DNA of 64,000 nt from Capra hircus (GCF_001704415.2 NC_030817.1:50267550-50331549), one strand, 5' to 3'; positions 1 to 12,269 are shown, numbered from the stretch's first letter. Numbers and translations: made by a program. Notes: a model not told the origin generated them from the sequence alone.

Positions 1-117
1 GGAGGCTCAAGAAGGAAGGGATATATGTATACTTAAGGCTGATTCATGTTGTTGTACAGCAGAAACTAATGCAACGTTGTAAAGCAATTACCCTCCAATT
101 AAAAATGAATTAAAAAA
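1..117 (+). mobile_element. L1 3' end, bovine type
   Basis: The gattcatgttg...gtaaagcaattaccctccaattaaaa block followed by an A-rich tail is the characteristic 3' end of ruminant L1 elements. The rest of the element, if present, is left of the window. Confidence 0.75.
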
Positions 118-1033
118 TAGAAAAAGAAAATTGCCGTCTTACTTAAGTCACTCTGATAATAGAGAAAAACCACAGATAGTGCGATAGGGATTTTGGATCT
201 GACTGGCTAGTGTTGGTAGAAGGTGTAAATGTGCCTACTGGTGAAGTGAAAGAATGATATGTAGTAATCTTTTCGAGCACAGTTCTCTTCCACTTAGAAA
301 AGCAGAATGCTGTGGGTATTGAAAAGCTTTTTATTGGCAGAGGTGGGGGGAGGGGAAGTCAGGTGCTACCCTTGCGTTTTGCTGGATACTGTTCATAGTT
401 CCCTTGCTTGAGGGTTCTCTGTCTCTGTTTGATTCTTGCAAATCAAAGAATGAATGTTGTAACTGACATTTCCACTGAGCAGCTTTTAACTTTTATACCC
501 TTGGGTTTTAGCATTTAGTCCTGTCACGGCCACCGGATGCCCACTCGGTTCAGACGGTGATGATATCATTGAGCTGTGTTAAGATCATTTCCTTTGGAAC
601 AAAATGAAAAACTTTCTGTGCTCACAATTGGAGGAAAATGTAAGGTTTTAGTAGGTCTCCTCTGCTACAGGTTGAAGAGAGTCCATGTTTGAATATCATC
701 CACTCAGCTGTTCAAGTGTGCTATGGAAAGGTTCCAGTTTTTGAAATGTGAAAGGCAAACATGCCTTTTCAGTGTGTGTTCTTTTAATGGGCCGCTGAAA
801 ATATTCGGAAGAAGAGTAACATTTCACACCTTTGTTGGGATTATCTTGGGATCCGAAGAACTTGGGATCATTGGCACATTCTGTTCTAGAGGGACTGAAA
901 TTACTTGTGAGAAGAGGGAGGGGTTTGGAAGGGTTGGGTGTTTGCACGTGCATGTGTGCACCTACAAACCACAAATTTTCATATTTACTTGACATGATCT
1001 TAGTGCACAGCTCCCTCTGGATATTAGACAGTT

Positions 1034-1051
1034 AGCAGCAGCAGCAGCAGC
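1034..1051. repeat. (AGC)n microsatellite
   Basis: Six consecutive AGC units. BOV-A2 tails often carry such runs, but no SINE body adjoins this one. Confidence 0.9.
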
Positions 1052-1139
1052 ATCCTATATCTGTACAGTCTGATTAAGTTTCATAATTTTAGATGAATTC
1101 TGTCTCTTCATCTAAAGATTAAGAAGTGATGGTAGGAAC

Positions 1140-1330
1140 ACTTTTATAGCACTTGGTAGTGCCTGGCACTTTTATGCACTTAATATCTATTAACTCATTT
1201 ACTCCTTTTAATAACCTGATTATCATCCCATTTTCCAGTTGAGGAAAATGAGGCACAGAGAGAGTAACCTGCTCTCAGATGGTAGAGCTAGAAAGTGGTG
1301 GGGCTCAGTCAGGTGCACTCAGTGCCTTAG
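1140..1330 (-). mobile_element. MIR SINE
   Basis: The reverse strand of MIR is recognisable: cactt...taactcatttactcc, then attttccagttgaggaaaatgag and gcacagagagagtaacctgc. It is strongly diverged, as expected for this pre-eutherian family. Confidence 0.7.
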
Positions 1331-1373
1331 TTGAAAGCAAAATAGAAGTTAATGGAAGAAAAATTTATGATTT

Positions 1374-1651
1374 GCTGCTGCTGCTGCTGCTGCTAAGTTG
1401 TTTCAGTTGTGTCCGACTCTGTGCAACTCCACAGACGGCAGCCCACCAGGCTCCCCTGTCCCTGGGATTCTCTAGGCAAGAACACTGGAGTGGGTTGCCG
1501 TTTCCTTCTCCAGTGCAGGAAAGTGAAAAGTGAAAGTGAAGTCACTTAGTCGTGTCCGACTCTTAGCGACCCCATGGTCGCTACCAGGCTCCTCTGTCCA
1601 TGGGATTTTCCAGGCAAGAGTACTGGAGTGGGGTGCCATTGCCTTCTCCGC
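1374..1651 (-). mobile_element. BOV-A2 dimeric SINE
   Basis: Starts with a (GCT)n run that is the complement of the BOV-A2 tail, followed by two Bov-A monomers each containing a form of tgtccgactct and a form of actggagtgggttgcc. Confidence 0.9.
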
Positions 1652-2132
1652 ATGACATGTTGAGTCATTCCTAGTCTTGGTTGGTCTTCTAAATTGGAGA
1701 CTATTCTCCATTTATAGTGTTTCATTTCACTAAAACTGTCTTGTATAATCTGAGTCTCTTGCTTCATGACCAGCATTTTAAATTGCTTTTATACAGCAGG
1801 CCTATACTTTAAAAATTATTTTAGTTGTAAATCTGAAATATATTAAAGGGCAGTAAATTTAGCCAGTCAACATAGAAAATCCTTTAACAGAGAGTGACTT
1901 GTCTCCTCTCTTTCCTTAGGAAAGAAAGATGAGCTCTTTCAGTTCCCAGATGACTCCTCAATTTAAAATGAGTTATTCCACTGGAATAAAAGTCTTTCTC
2001 CTCCTGCAGAAAGCAGCTACTACTTTCGGAAGCTAAAGCCATTTTTCTCTCCAATAGTCTGTGATTAATCCTGATGTGTACCTCCTGCCAGTTCCTTTCC
2101 TTGGAGACCTCAGCAGCAACATAACTAGTGAT

Positions 2133-2152
2133 TCCTCCTCCTCCTCCTCCTC
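2133..2152. repeat. (TCC)n microsatellite
   Basis: An uninterrupted run of TCC units. Confidence 0.9.
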
Positions 2153-2334
2153 AGGAGCAATGCTTGTGGTTGATGTCCTGCACAAACCGTTTCTGAAAGC
2201 CTAGCTCACAGCCTGCCCTTCTGGCCTTGAGTAGCAGATAAGAACAGGAACTGGGAGAGGCAGAGCAGTGCCCGCTAGTGCATAGTAAGACCTAGGGGAT
2301 GTTTGTCCAGCTTCTGTTGTTACGTATTGTGCTT

Positions 2335-2690
2335 TTGCCTTGTGCTGGTGACTGTGTTAAACACTAAATGCATCGCCTTGTTTAATTCTCATCCCGTTTA
2401 CAGTTTAGAAACTGAAACTTGGAGAAGTTAAGAAATTTGCTCAAGGCCACACAGCTAGTGAACTTCCTTGGTAGTCAGTGGTAAGGAATCTGCCTGCCAA
2501 CGCAGAAGACCCGAGTTTGATCCCTGGGTTGGAAAGATCCCCCTGGAGAAGAAAATGGTAACCTACTCTGGTATTCTTGCTTGGGAAACCCCATGGACAG
2601 CCGATGGGGTCGCAGAAGATTCGGACATGACTGAACGACTGAACAACACCCAGCTAGTAAGCAGTTAGAGCTATGGTGCAAATCCAGTTT
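2335..2690 (-). mobile_element. MIR SINE split by a Bov-tA
   Basis: The left part (2335-2459) contains gagaagttaagaaatttgct and ccacacagctagt in reverse MIR orientation. After the Bov-tA it resumes with cagctagtaagcagttagag (2651 on). Confidence 0.75.
2460..2646 (+). mobile_element. Bov-tA SINE
   Basis: tRNA-like head (ttccttggtagtcagtggta) followed by the Bov-A monomer. It is flanked by 12-bp direct repeats, cacacagctagt at 2448-2459 and cacccagctagt at 2647-2658 (one mismatch). Confidence 0.9.
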
Positions 2691-2729
2691 ATTCTTCTTT
2701 TTTTAAAGTAGGAGGCACAGATATAAAAA

Positions 2730-3310
2730 ATGTTTACTATCTTCCAGACGTTTTCTGTTGCTTCCTCCCAGTCATTGTTTTTCCACAAAGATAACAGTAT
2801 CCAGTTTTTATCACCATAGGTAAATTTGACTGTTCTTGAACTTCATAAAAATGGGATCATAGTCATATAGTATGTACTCTTTTAATGTCTGGCTTTTTCA
2901 TTCACCACTGTATATGGAATTCATCGATGGATATGCAAATAGCAATACTCTGTTCTTTCTCATTGTTAAATACATTGCTAAATTTTCATTGTGTATTTCA
3001 TTGTCTTACTATTCCTTGATAATTGATATATCTGTTGTTGATGGACTTTTGAGTTGTTTGTAGTTCTTAGCTGTTATTGACAGTGTCACTTTCTTGTATG
3101 TGTAGGTAGGTTCTTCAGGTGTATAAGAGTGGAGTTGCTGGGTCGTCATGTATGTGGAGCTGTTGTTGATCCCAAAGTGGTTGTGCCAGCTGCCACTCCC
3201 ACCTGGCAGTGAGTGAGTTTCAGTGACTCCAGTGTCAACACTTGGTGTTGTGTGTCATCTTCATTTTGATCATTCTGGGAAGTGTGTAGAGGGACTGTGT
3301 TGTATCAAAC
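2730..3310 (-). mobile_element. Old L1 fragment
   Basis: Reverse-strand L1 landmarks: aaaatgggatcatagtcata, ggctttttcattcacc, gtggagttgctgggtc and a shifted form of cccaaagtggttgtgcc. Heavily diverged. Confidence 0.65.
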
Positions 3311-4465
3311 AGTTTTGACTCAGCAGATGCTTATTGTAAAACATTTGGAAAATACAGAAATGTATAAGATAAAAATTAAAAACTGTTTTCAGTTCTCCCG
3401 TTAAGATACACAGTTACTAATTTGAGGTGTATTTCCTTTTTATTTTCCACTGCATCTATGTATGTGTGCTAAACACACAATTGGAGTTGTTTTGGTGCAA
3501 GCAAGGTTCCTTTAAAGGGGATATTTTGGGTGCCTGTGTAATGAAATAGGAAAGCAGTGAACGGAAGGCCCAGGAATAGTCTTAGTGGTATTGTAAGCAT
3601 GCGTCATGTTGCCATTTTTCTATTATATTTGGAGTAAGGAGGAAAGGGGAAAGGAAGCCGGCATTCACTGTGCACCTGCCATGTCCAGCCCCTGTGGTGC
3701 TGGGAAGTGCTGCACGCTGCCAGAGTGGACTTGAGGCTCGTGAGAGACGTGTAACCCACCTGGCAGCCATATAACGTACATGCAGCATGTTTGAAATTGC
3801 CTTATTTCACAGCTAGTAACTGAGTCTGTGAAATGCTGGACTTGTGTTGTAGTATAAATGGAAGTTAATTAAACTGGCAAACTGTTTGCACAGTTTTGAA
3901 AGCTCACAAACATCTATTGTTTCAGCTCACTTGAACACTAGCACACAGAAAACAGCGCTCTGAATGGCGAATACCTATTTGGTGCCTAGGGTCCTTATTT
4001 ATAACAGTTGTCCTCTTTCCTTCAAATGCATTAAATCTAGTGGTTTGTTGCTGTTCAATATGGAATCTAATCAGAATCCTAAGTTTAGTTCTGTGTTTGA
4101 ATAATTTGCATTATTGGCTGAAATGTTGGTTCATTAGTGTTTTGAAAAGTACAACCTCTTTCTTTGAACTGTGCTTAATCTCTTAAAGACCCAGGATTGA
4201 TTTTTGTTGCCAATAAAAATCCTTTGGGTGACAAATAGGAAAAAAAAAAGAGGTACACAGTCAGTAGAGATCTCTTGTCTTTCTTGTAAAAGCAGAGGGT
4301 ATGGAATCTTTCTGTTGTGGATTGCTGGCCTAAGGTAAAGTTCTCAAGTTCAATTTGGATGTTTGTGGGAATTAGTTTCAATATTAATGGATATTTAATC
4401 CAATGGTTTTAAAAAATAAAAACCAGAATTCATAAATTTTGTTCATTAAATACAACCTACACATA

Positions 4466-4541
4466 TTGAGTTGGCCAAAACGTTTGTTCGGGTTTTCTGT
4501 AAGATATGGAAAAAAAGGAACGGATTTTTGGTCCAAGCTGA
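4466..4541. mobile_element. Short mariner-type palindromic element (MITE)
   Basis: The left end reads ttgagttggccaaaacg and the right end ttttggtccaagctga, degenerate copies of the inverted termini of ruminant mariner elements. TA dinucleotides flank both sides (4464-4465 and 4542-4543), as mariner insertion requires. There is no transposase; the 76 bp are essentially two facing ends. Confidence 0.75.
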
Positions 4542-5199
4542 TAGATTACTTGTAGAACATTTTGGGCAATTAGATATTTTACATTAGTTCATTTTCCTGA
4601 ATTTCAAAGTTTATTTTTTCAAGTGGTAAGACTAAATGTTTAGCTTTTTGCTTAAAATTTCAATAGGGACACATTTCCCTGAACTACTGAAACCTAGACA
4701 TGAAATACAGTTACCGTTTCATTCTTACTAATCTTATTTGTCGTGTGGCGATATGTTCAGAGTCTCTTAGCACATAAGACTTGTTCCCACGCTAGATAGT
4801 TGTGGAAATTGCTGGGCTCCTCATTCTGGTGCCTGACCTTTGTGATTCTTCTGCCATCTTCTGTAACTGATGTGCTTGTTTGCTTCTGTGGCACCTCACC
4901 CTTTTGTGTTATCGGTTCTACTTGACTTTGGGTAGGGACTTTAACTTTCAACTGTGTGTGGTCATGTGTAAAAAGAGGAGGAAGGAGAAAGTTCATGTTG
5001 AATTGCGTTCTGTGTTGGGTGCTGGATTGCCTGTTGCCTTAAACGGAAACCATGGGCTTCCCAACACCGCTGTTTTGCATGTTCAAAGGACATTTCAGCT
5101 TCCATTTATTTTATTTCTTTTCTTATTATTGTAATTACTTGTTTGTAATCAAAACTGAAGCACTACAGAAATGTATGACTTAAATAGAAAGCACCCTAT

Positions 5200-5790
5200 T
5201 TTATCACCTCTAATTATAACTGCTCTTAAGGATTTGGCAAATATTTTTTTAGATGTTAATGTAACTTTATACATACAAGTTATTTTTTAGAAAGGAGGCT
5301 ATTCTTGTAATATATGTCTCTATACATTGTTCTGATACCTTTTAAAACAATGTCTCTTTATTTATACTTTTCAAGGTTGTTTATATAAATCATTAAAAAC
5401 GTTTTCTGATATTCCATGATATAGATAATTTAGCCAAGCTCCTAATTTTTTTTAAGTATAATTTTTTTTTAATTGAGCTGTGGTTGACTTACAATATTGC
5501 ATGGGTTTCAAGTGTATAGCAAAGTGATTCTTTCATATGTATGCATTCTGTTTTAGATTCTTTAACATTGTAGGTTATTGGTAGCCAAGCTCCTATGAAT
5601 GGACATTTAGGTTATTAGAAATACTTGGTACATATGAAGTTATATACTTAGAAGTATGTTTGTGCAATTGTTCTGTTCAGGGTTATTTGCTAGGAGTGGA
5701 ATTGCTGGATGAGGTAGTGTGTACACCTAAAGTTTGATATTGTCTGCCACAAGCGTACCAGTGTGGACTTTCTCCACCCTTATCAAGGCA
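5200..5790 (-). mobile_element. Old L1 fragment interrupted by a younger L1 3' end
   Basis: Both sides match the same reverse-strand L1 segment: atattccatgatata on the left; gaatggacatttaggtta and aggagtggaattgctggat on the right. Confidence 0.65.
5445..5581 (-). mobile_element. L1 3' end inserted into an older L1
   Basis: A reverse L1 3' end (T-rich tract, then gttgacttacaatattgcat and agcaaagtgattctttca) flanked by a perfect 14-bp target-site duplication, tagccaagctccta, at 5431-5444 and 5582-5595. Confidence 0.85.
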
Positions 5791-7484
5791 GTTTCTGCTT
5801 ATCTCCTTGTGTTTTCAAAGCACAGCCAAGAGTGTCAGGGGTTTTTTTGAGTTTTAGCTTCTGGACAAAAGAGATAACTTTATTTCTTGGATGTAACAGG
5901 CAAGAAAGAGGAGAAATGGATGCTTTTCTGTCAGGAAGGGAGGCAGACAAGACCAGGAGAGAGAGGAGGAAGAATCGATGGAAGGAAGAGACGTCAGCAG
6001 AGATGTGGTCGCTACCTCATCAGATCCCCTGTGGGTCCTCTGGTCCCTCCCTTGCCATGCCTAGCCTAACCTGAGCATCTTCCTTTAACCTTTGTCCCCC
6101 TTTCCAGACTTTTGGTTATCCAGTTATCCTGAGACAGATAACCTCTGGAGATCTGGAGCTCTCCCTACTTCCTTGAGGACATTTATCCTGGGTCTTTTAC
6201 TTTTAGCAACAGAAACTAACCCTGATAGATCTAAGCAAAGACCATCTATTCAGCACTCTGAGGATGCAGTAAGACTCACATGACTGGGGAGGTAGGGATC
6301 AGGCTGTGGAAATGGGCTGGGACCCAGGGAAGCCCAGGTAGGTAGGACCATAGCCTGATCCCGCCAGCAGCCACACTGCTGTCAGGACAGAGGCCCACCC
6401 CAATAATGGTTGGGTTGGGGCAGAGATGAGAGTTTGGCTGTTTCATTCCTACCAATTGATGGTGGAACCTGTCTCATTTGGATTCGCCTACATGTGGTCG
6501 GGAAATCCCCAACACAGGAAGCGACTGCATTCACATGCTGACTCAAGTGTGGCTCATTGCCAGCCTCTGTTCTTTATCCCTGGCTCCTGCCTTTTGCCTC
6601 CTTCCCAGCGTCTTTGAGATGTCAGAGAAGGGGGCTGCAGATGTGGATATATAGAGCAGATTCATGCACATGTTGTGCATACATACTCATTTTAAACCCC
6701 TCCTCGAGTTCCCCAGTGTAGGTGGTATTGCAGCCCCAGGAAGCATGCGTCTCTGAGAGTGCTGGGTCTGACTGCAGGGGTGGGGATTCAGCCGACCGTT
6801 GTACCATGTTTGCTGGTGGGTAGGTAACTATAATTTGGGTGGATGGATCTAACCTGGAATCTAAGACCTCTGGGGGATGGTTGGATGGTCATTAGGGATC
6901 CTGGACGAATCACATGATTGTTGTAAATTGTCTCCTCATATTTGAAATGAAGATTTGGATAAAATACCCATTGGAGGAGTTACCTTGATTGCTTGTGTGT
7001 GTGTGTACAGAATTTTAGGCCTCAACTCTAAACCATGTATCACAATTTCAAAAAGTGGGGAATCTTAGGGATTTGTTTTTAAAAAGCTCTCTAGTGAGTC
7101 TGATGGAGCCACTGTTCTATAATGCCTAAGAAACTTCCCTTTGAGATGTAATGTTTCATGAAGTATGTTCAATTCAAAGGTGGATAGTTCTGGGAAGTTG
7201 ATTTTATTACTTGTTCATAACACCTCCAACTTAATAAAGTTTTTAGTTTCCCTGAAGTATAATATCACTTGAGCCTTCAACCCTCAATACCTTTTCTTTT
7301 TTTTTTTTCCTACTACCAACGGTTAAACTTAGTAGACCTCCAAATTGGCTTATCTTCAAATACTCTTTCTATGCGTTATGTGACAAAGGCTGCTAATTTT
7401 ACATCCAGTATCCTATCCTGCTTTCTCAGTAATCAAAAGCCTGACTTTTTGAATACAGTAATGTGCCAAGCTAAAAGACTTTAT

Positions 7485-7870
7485 TTCTCAGCCTCTCTTT
7501 CACCTGGCTATGGGCCAGCGACTTAAGCTTTAGTGAGTGAAAGGTGAAGTGTGATGTGTGGCTTATAACACGGTTCCAGGGACTGACTTGTATAGACAGT
7601 ACGCCCCTTTGGCTTTTTCTCTGTCCTCCAGCCTACTGCTTGGAACATGCACACGGTGGCTGAAATCCAGCAGCCGTCTGGGACCGTGAGGTAACTGCAA
7701 CGTCAGAAGCCCTGCTCTAGCTTAGTGGAGCACAGAGAGAGGAGGAGCCTGGATCCTTGATGACCTTAGAGCCATGGTACCAGCCCTGAACTGCTGCTCT
7801 CCATACTTACTTCTTACTGTTTAAGCCAAAGCTGTTAGCTGAACCTAACCTGATTTCTCTGCTGTGTGGC
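7485..7870 (+). repeat. Unclassified ancient mammalian repeat
   Basis: Contains segments I know from a common old mammalian repeat whose family name I cannot give (ctatgggccagcgactta, gaggaggagcctggatcc, gaactgctgctctcc, gtttaagccaaagctg). A second partial copy appears at 45090-45390. Confidence 0.4.
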
Positions 7871-8940
7871 GGCTTCGCAGTATGCCCTCTCCACCATCTT
7901 GAAGGTGACTTGCACATAGTAGGTGCTCTGTGTTTGACAAGTTAAATGCCCAGTGGCATTGAAGTGGGGAGTTTAAAGTCTCCAGCTCCTTCACCCTCTG
8001 CCCTTTCTACCTTAGGTTAGATTACTCATGGGAGCCTTTTGTTTTTTTCCATCCCATCCCTCAGGAAAGTATTTCCCAGTCCTCAAGTGTTTAGGGCTAC
8101 AGGCCCAAGTATTTTGACAAGGCAGTGGGTCTTTGAGATTCCAACTGCATGCCTGCATTAGTTTAAATGAAAATCTAAGGGTTGGGCACTTTCCTGGATC
8201 TACTCAAGAGATTGGAGGTGGTAATTCCAATGATGTCAGAAAAGGCCACCATGGAATCCTGTGCTATCATTTGGAGGCAGTTCTTTCCACTGTGCCTGCC
8301 AGGAACTTGATGTCAGAAGAGTCTTCTGAAAGTGACTCTTAAGGAGCCTTGACTGCCAGCTGTGGACAAGGAGATCTGCCTTCTCAGTGGCAGCCTCAGA
8401 GGTGGTCTTGGCCAGACCAACCTGCCCCTGACTCATGCTGAGCTCTGTCGGCCAGGCCGACACACCCCTCTTTGGGGCCCAGTACAACATGCTGGTTTCC
8501 TGGAAGCCTTTAGGCCAAGACTCTGCTGCTAAGAAAATGATATTATTTTTTGCAGTATGGCCTAAAGGGAGCATGTTTAAAACTCTCTTTCAAAGTGAGG
8601 CTCCTTTCAAAGAAATACAGGGTTAAAAAAAACAACCAAGAAACAAAAAGCCAAACCCAAGAGGTGAATTAACACTTCACTAATGCCAAGGGGTTTATTT
8701 CAAACCAGATTGCACTGATGGTGGGGCTTTGGGGGCCCACCCTGTGGTGAGCCCACAGAGAGCAGGGGCAGAGGCGGACCGACACCCCTCTGTGGGAAAG
8801 TGAATTCCATGGCAAACCCTAGTGGCTCGAAAGTGTTTGCTTCTCCTGGAAATAATTATAGAAATACGCAATCCTTCAAAGGCAGCATCTGGCTGGATGG
8901 AGGCAAGCTGGCAAATACTCAGTCTAAATAGATGGGGGTG

Positions 8941-9300
8941 ACGTTGTGCAGAAGCAACAGCCTGAGAAGATGGCCAGAGAGTGGTGGGGCCCCTGTCCAG
9001 AAAGCCACGGTGCCCGGTCCTGGCCCCCAGGCTGACTTTATTCCCAGAGCTACAGGGCGGAGGGCCCCTGCCTTTCTTGGAGGCAGATGCCTACACAGCC
9101 CAGAGCCCTGGTACCCGCCCCCGCCCCTTCTGAGGCCCCCATGGAGGCAAGCGGTCTCCCACAGCACTGGTGGGGCCCAGAGGCCAGATGCATTTGCTGC
9201 CCAAGGAGTGCGCTGGACCCATCTCTGCGGTCAGCGTTGACTTCTCCTCGGTTTCCATTGTGACGAGACATGTTGACTTCGACTGTCAGAAACACCTCTT
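8941..9300. other. GC-richer, CpG-bearing block without repeats
   Basis: I count 13 CpG dinucleotides here, in an intron where CpG is otherwise rare. Too weak for a CpG island and no promoter element or exon is evident. Confidence 0.35.
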
Positions 9301-10051
9301 CCCCTCTTGCTTTCCCAAGACGGCCTGGGTGCTTGTTCTGTGCCTGGGATCTGTGCCTGGGACCTCTGAACTCTGCCGTGCTTCCAGGAAAGTGGCTTAC
9401 GTCTGCACTCCCTTCTCTCTGCTGAGTTTGGAGGGCCCAGCTTTGGACCTCTTGGAACTCGAGGAAAAATCCTTTGTTTTCTCTCTCTGCATTTTTGCAT
9501 CTACCAGAGCAGCATCTTTTTGGATTTATGAATGTCAGAGATTTTTTTTTTTCTTTTTTAATTGCACATCAGATATTTTCAAGCAAGAATGCAGTTCTAA
9601 TCAATTTAATGAACCTGCCATGCATTTTCTGAACCCAAGTTTCCATGAGAGTGATGGTAATGGCATTTTGAAAGAACTTATTGAAAAATATGAGCCCTTA
9701 TAACAAGTTTTTGCAGAGGGTGCATTTTCACATAAAAATACTTTCAGCAGCAGTTTTCTTTTATACTCTGCAGACTCTTGCTGTGGTTTTGCAGAGCCCT
9801 AAGGCAACAGTGTTAAAGACCTGGGCTTGACTTCTCTTTGGGCTTTTCAGCTTTTGGCCACCTTAGGAAGGCTTAGAGAAAGCCAGATTTCTCCCAAGTC
9901 AAGAGAGTGTGGAATAAATCTCTAGAGGAATTTGGGGTGGGGTGGGTGAGGGGTATCCTGCTTTTGAATAGTTACTTGCATTCCATGGATAATGTCTTGT
10001 TAATCACTTATAGTGGGGCCTCAAGAAAAAAGTTCATTTGGAATTGAGGGA

Positions 10052-10268
10052 GTCTTCCCTGGTGGCTCAGAGGTTAAAGCGTCTGACTGCAATGTGGGAG
10101 ATCTGGGTTCGATCCCTGGGTCGGGAAGATCCCTGGAGAAGGAAATGGCAACCCACTCCAGTATTCTTGCCTGGAGAATCCCATGGACGGAGGAGCCTAG
10201 TGGGCTACAGTCCATGGGGTCGCAAAGAGTCGGACACGACTGAGTGACTTCACTTCACTTCACTTCAC
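10052..10268 (+). mobile_element. Bov-tA SINE
   Basis: Nearly consensus head (cttccctggtggctcagagg, ggttcgatccctgggtc) and Bov-A body ending in a cacttcacttcacttcac tail. The low divergence suggests a fairly young insertion. Confidence 0.95.
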
Positions 10269-10284
10269 TCAGTCCTTGTAGCTG

Positions 10285-10470
10285 GAAGACCCTTCAAGTT
10301 CCACCTCCTCTGGTTGCTTGCTGTGCAGTCTTGCAGAAAAATCACTTGGCTTTTCTGAGCCTGTTTCCGTATCTGTAAAATTTTTACTGTCTGCCTTACT
10401 GGCTTTTATGTGAATCAGTAAAGTCACATTGTGTTGATGCTTTAAAGTGTAAAATGCAGTGCAAGTATTA
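10285..10470 (+). mobile_element. MIR SINE fragment
   Basis: Forward MIR landmarks: tcacttggcttttctgagcc, gtttccgtatctgtaaaat, and spacing typical of MIR. Confidence 0.6.
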
Positions 10471-10690
10471 GTTGCCAAAAGATGGTTCTTTCACTTCATC
10501 CATCCTATCAGTGGTGACATCAACATCATTGCTCCCATGATCTCTGAGCTGGGCTACTTTCTCTCCTTCCTGGGCTGTGTGTATTGCTCTTGACTGTGTT
10601 GCTCCAGATTTGGGAGCTGTGACCTTTGCTTTTCCTGCCCTCAGGTAAGGTTTTCCTCTTCCAGAAATTCCTCTTCTGACTCTGCCTAGG

Positions 10691-10762
10691 TTTTCTGTAG
10701 CGTTCTTGTTTTTTGTAGCATCCATGTTTTCTGTCGCATTCTTGGCTTTGTAACTTGCATTC
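10691..10762. repeat. 18-bp tandem repeat, about 4 units
   Basis: Three clear 18-bp units (ttttctgtagcgttcttg, ttttttgtagcatccatg, ttttctgtcgcattcttg) and a degenerate fourth. Confidence 0.8.
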
Positions 10763-11009
10763 TTCAGCTCTTTCCTGTCTTTCAAGGGTGTGCAGTGGGC
10801 AGGGAGGAGAGGGAGCTGACTCTGGGCATGGGCTGGGGACCCCTGAGAAGGTGGTCTATTAATCTGATTTCTATGCTCCTTCTGTGTTCCCTTCCCCCAG
10901 CCCAGACTTAGTGTCTTTTCCCAGGGTGCTTCAAAGACAGGAAAGGTCTTGGAGACTGTGGAGCTTTATCACCCCTGTAGGGGTGCAACTTACATGTAAT
11001 GCAAATGTT

Positions 11010-11690
11010 GTTTATTCATTCATTCATTTAATACAAGTATTTACTAAGAGCCCACTGTATGCCAAGCCCTGCGTTAATCCTAATGATACGGCAATATCCT
11101 TAGCAAAGCGCCCACTCATGGCAACTTGAATTCTAGTTACAGAGACCTAGCAGGGGAGATGCCAGTAAACACAAATAAACAAACTGTAGCATATCAGCAG
11201 GTGACCAGAGCCGGGAGAACAGTGCACCAGGATGAGGTGGACTATGAGGATGGCGCAGGGCATGGTGGAAAATCCTCCTTGGTGGGAGTAATCTTTTCTG
11301 AGGGAGAGATTTTTTTCTATGAATCGATTACCAAGAAGTTGAGACCTGAAAGTCTGGAGCTTGGCTGCGTGGGGGAAGGGTATTGGGGAAGAGGACAGGG
11401 ACACCAGCGGCCCTAAGGCAGAAGGCACAGGGGCAGGAGGGTGTTTGGCGTGTTCCGGGACCAGCAAGGTCAGTGTCAGTGTAGCTGGAGGAGAGTGAAT
11501 GAGGAAAGTGTGTTCCGTCCGTTGGTGGTGGGGATGGGGACAGTGCTGGACTTTGCATGTCATCTTAAGGTTTGTTGTGATGGGAGCAGGAAGCCAATTG
11601 AGGCTTTGGAAAAGGGAGTAGGTGGGAAGTCCAGTTAGGAGCCCAGAGCTCTGGTATTTGTTCTGCAGTTGCAGCAAGTTGACCGTGGTA
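11010..11690. repeat. Ancient LINE-like repeat
   Basis: attcatttaatacaagtatt and ctgtatgccaagccctg, then gtgtagctggaggagagtga and gggagcaggaagccaattga, match a common old mammalian LINE 3' region (L2/CR1-like; family not certain). Confidence 0.45.
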
Positions 11691-11914
11691 TGGTGACGTG
11701 GAAGAGTGGGGTCAGTGATGGGGCAGGGCCCCGAGGGTGGGAACAAAGGCCTGCAGTGGGTACTTCAGGAAACCAGATGCCTGCCAGGTGCAGAGGGTGC
11801 TCCTCTCAGAAGTGTGTTTAAAGATGCCGATTAAGCACAGGAGAGCATACTAATCAGACTCACATGAAAGTGCCGCGTAAATCCAAAAGTTATTAGCATG
11901 CATGCTGAACATGG

Positions 11915-12048
11915 AAGATCTCCTGGAGAAGGGAAGGGCAACCCACTCCGGTATTCTTGGCTGGAGAATTCCATGGACAGAGAAGCCTGGCGGGCTACAG
12001 TCCATGTGGTCACAGAGAGTTGGACATGACTGAGCGACTAACACACTG
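11915..12048 (+). mobile_element. Bov-A/Bov-tA SINE, head-truncated
   Basis: Bov-A monomer from gatctcctggagaagg to gttggacatgactgagcg; the tRNA head is missing. Confidence 0.9.
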
Positions 12049-12269
12049 AATACTTTCTGAAACAAATCATTTTTTCTTACATGCATTTATTTATCAAACT
12101 ATTAAGTATTTACCAAATAGTAGTAACCTAGTGCTTACTGTACCAGTGAATAGTAGAATTTGTGATTCCTGTCACTGCTGATTGGTCCACAGTATACTTG
12201 GAAGGTGGGCTGTCTTGAGACAGGAGGGAAGGGGACAACCTTGGAAAGAATAACATAGCCGTTAAAGAT

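Noticed and set aside
9170..9703. 177-codon open frame on the + strand
   Set aside because: Composition is not protein-like (a run of Phe from a poly-T tract, many Cys/Ser/Leu), with no recognisable domain or splice context.
10090..10130. tRNA-like A/B box in the Bov-tA head, considered as a tRNA gene
   Set aside because: ggttcgatccctgggtc is the B-box of a SINE head; no cloverleaf with an anticodon arm and acceptor stem can be supported, and the Bov-A body follows.
10468..10785. 105-codon minus-strand frame with KNATEN-like repeats
   Set aside because: The repeat pattern is explained by an 18-bp tandem DNA repeat; no start context or homologue recognised.
11147..11746. 199-codon open frame on the - strand
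   Set aside because: It lies across an ancient LINE-like repeat and is Pro/Ser/His-rich low-information sequence; there is no family resemblance.
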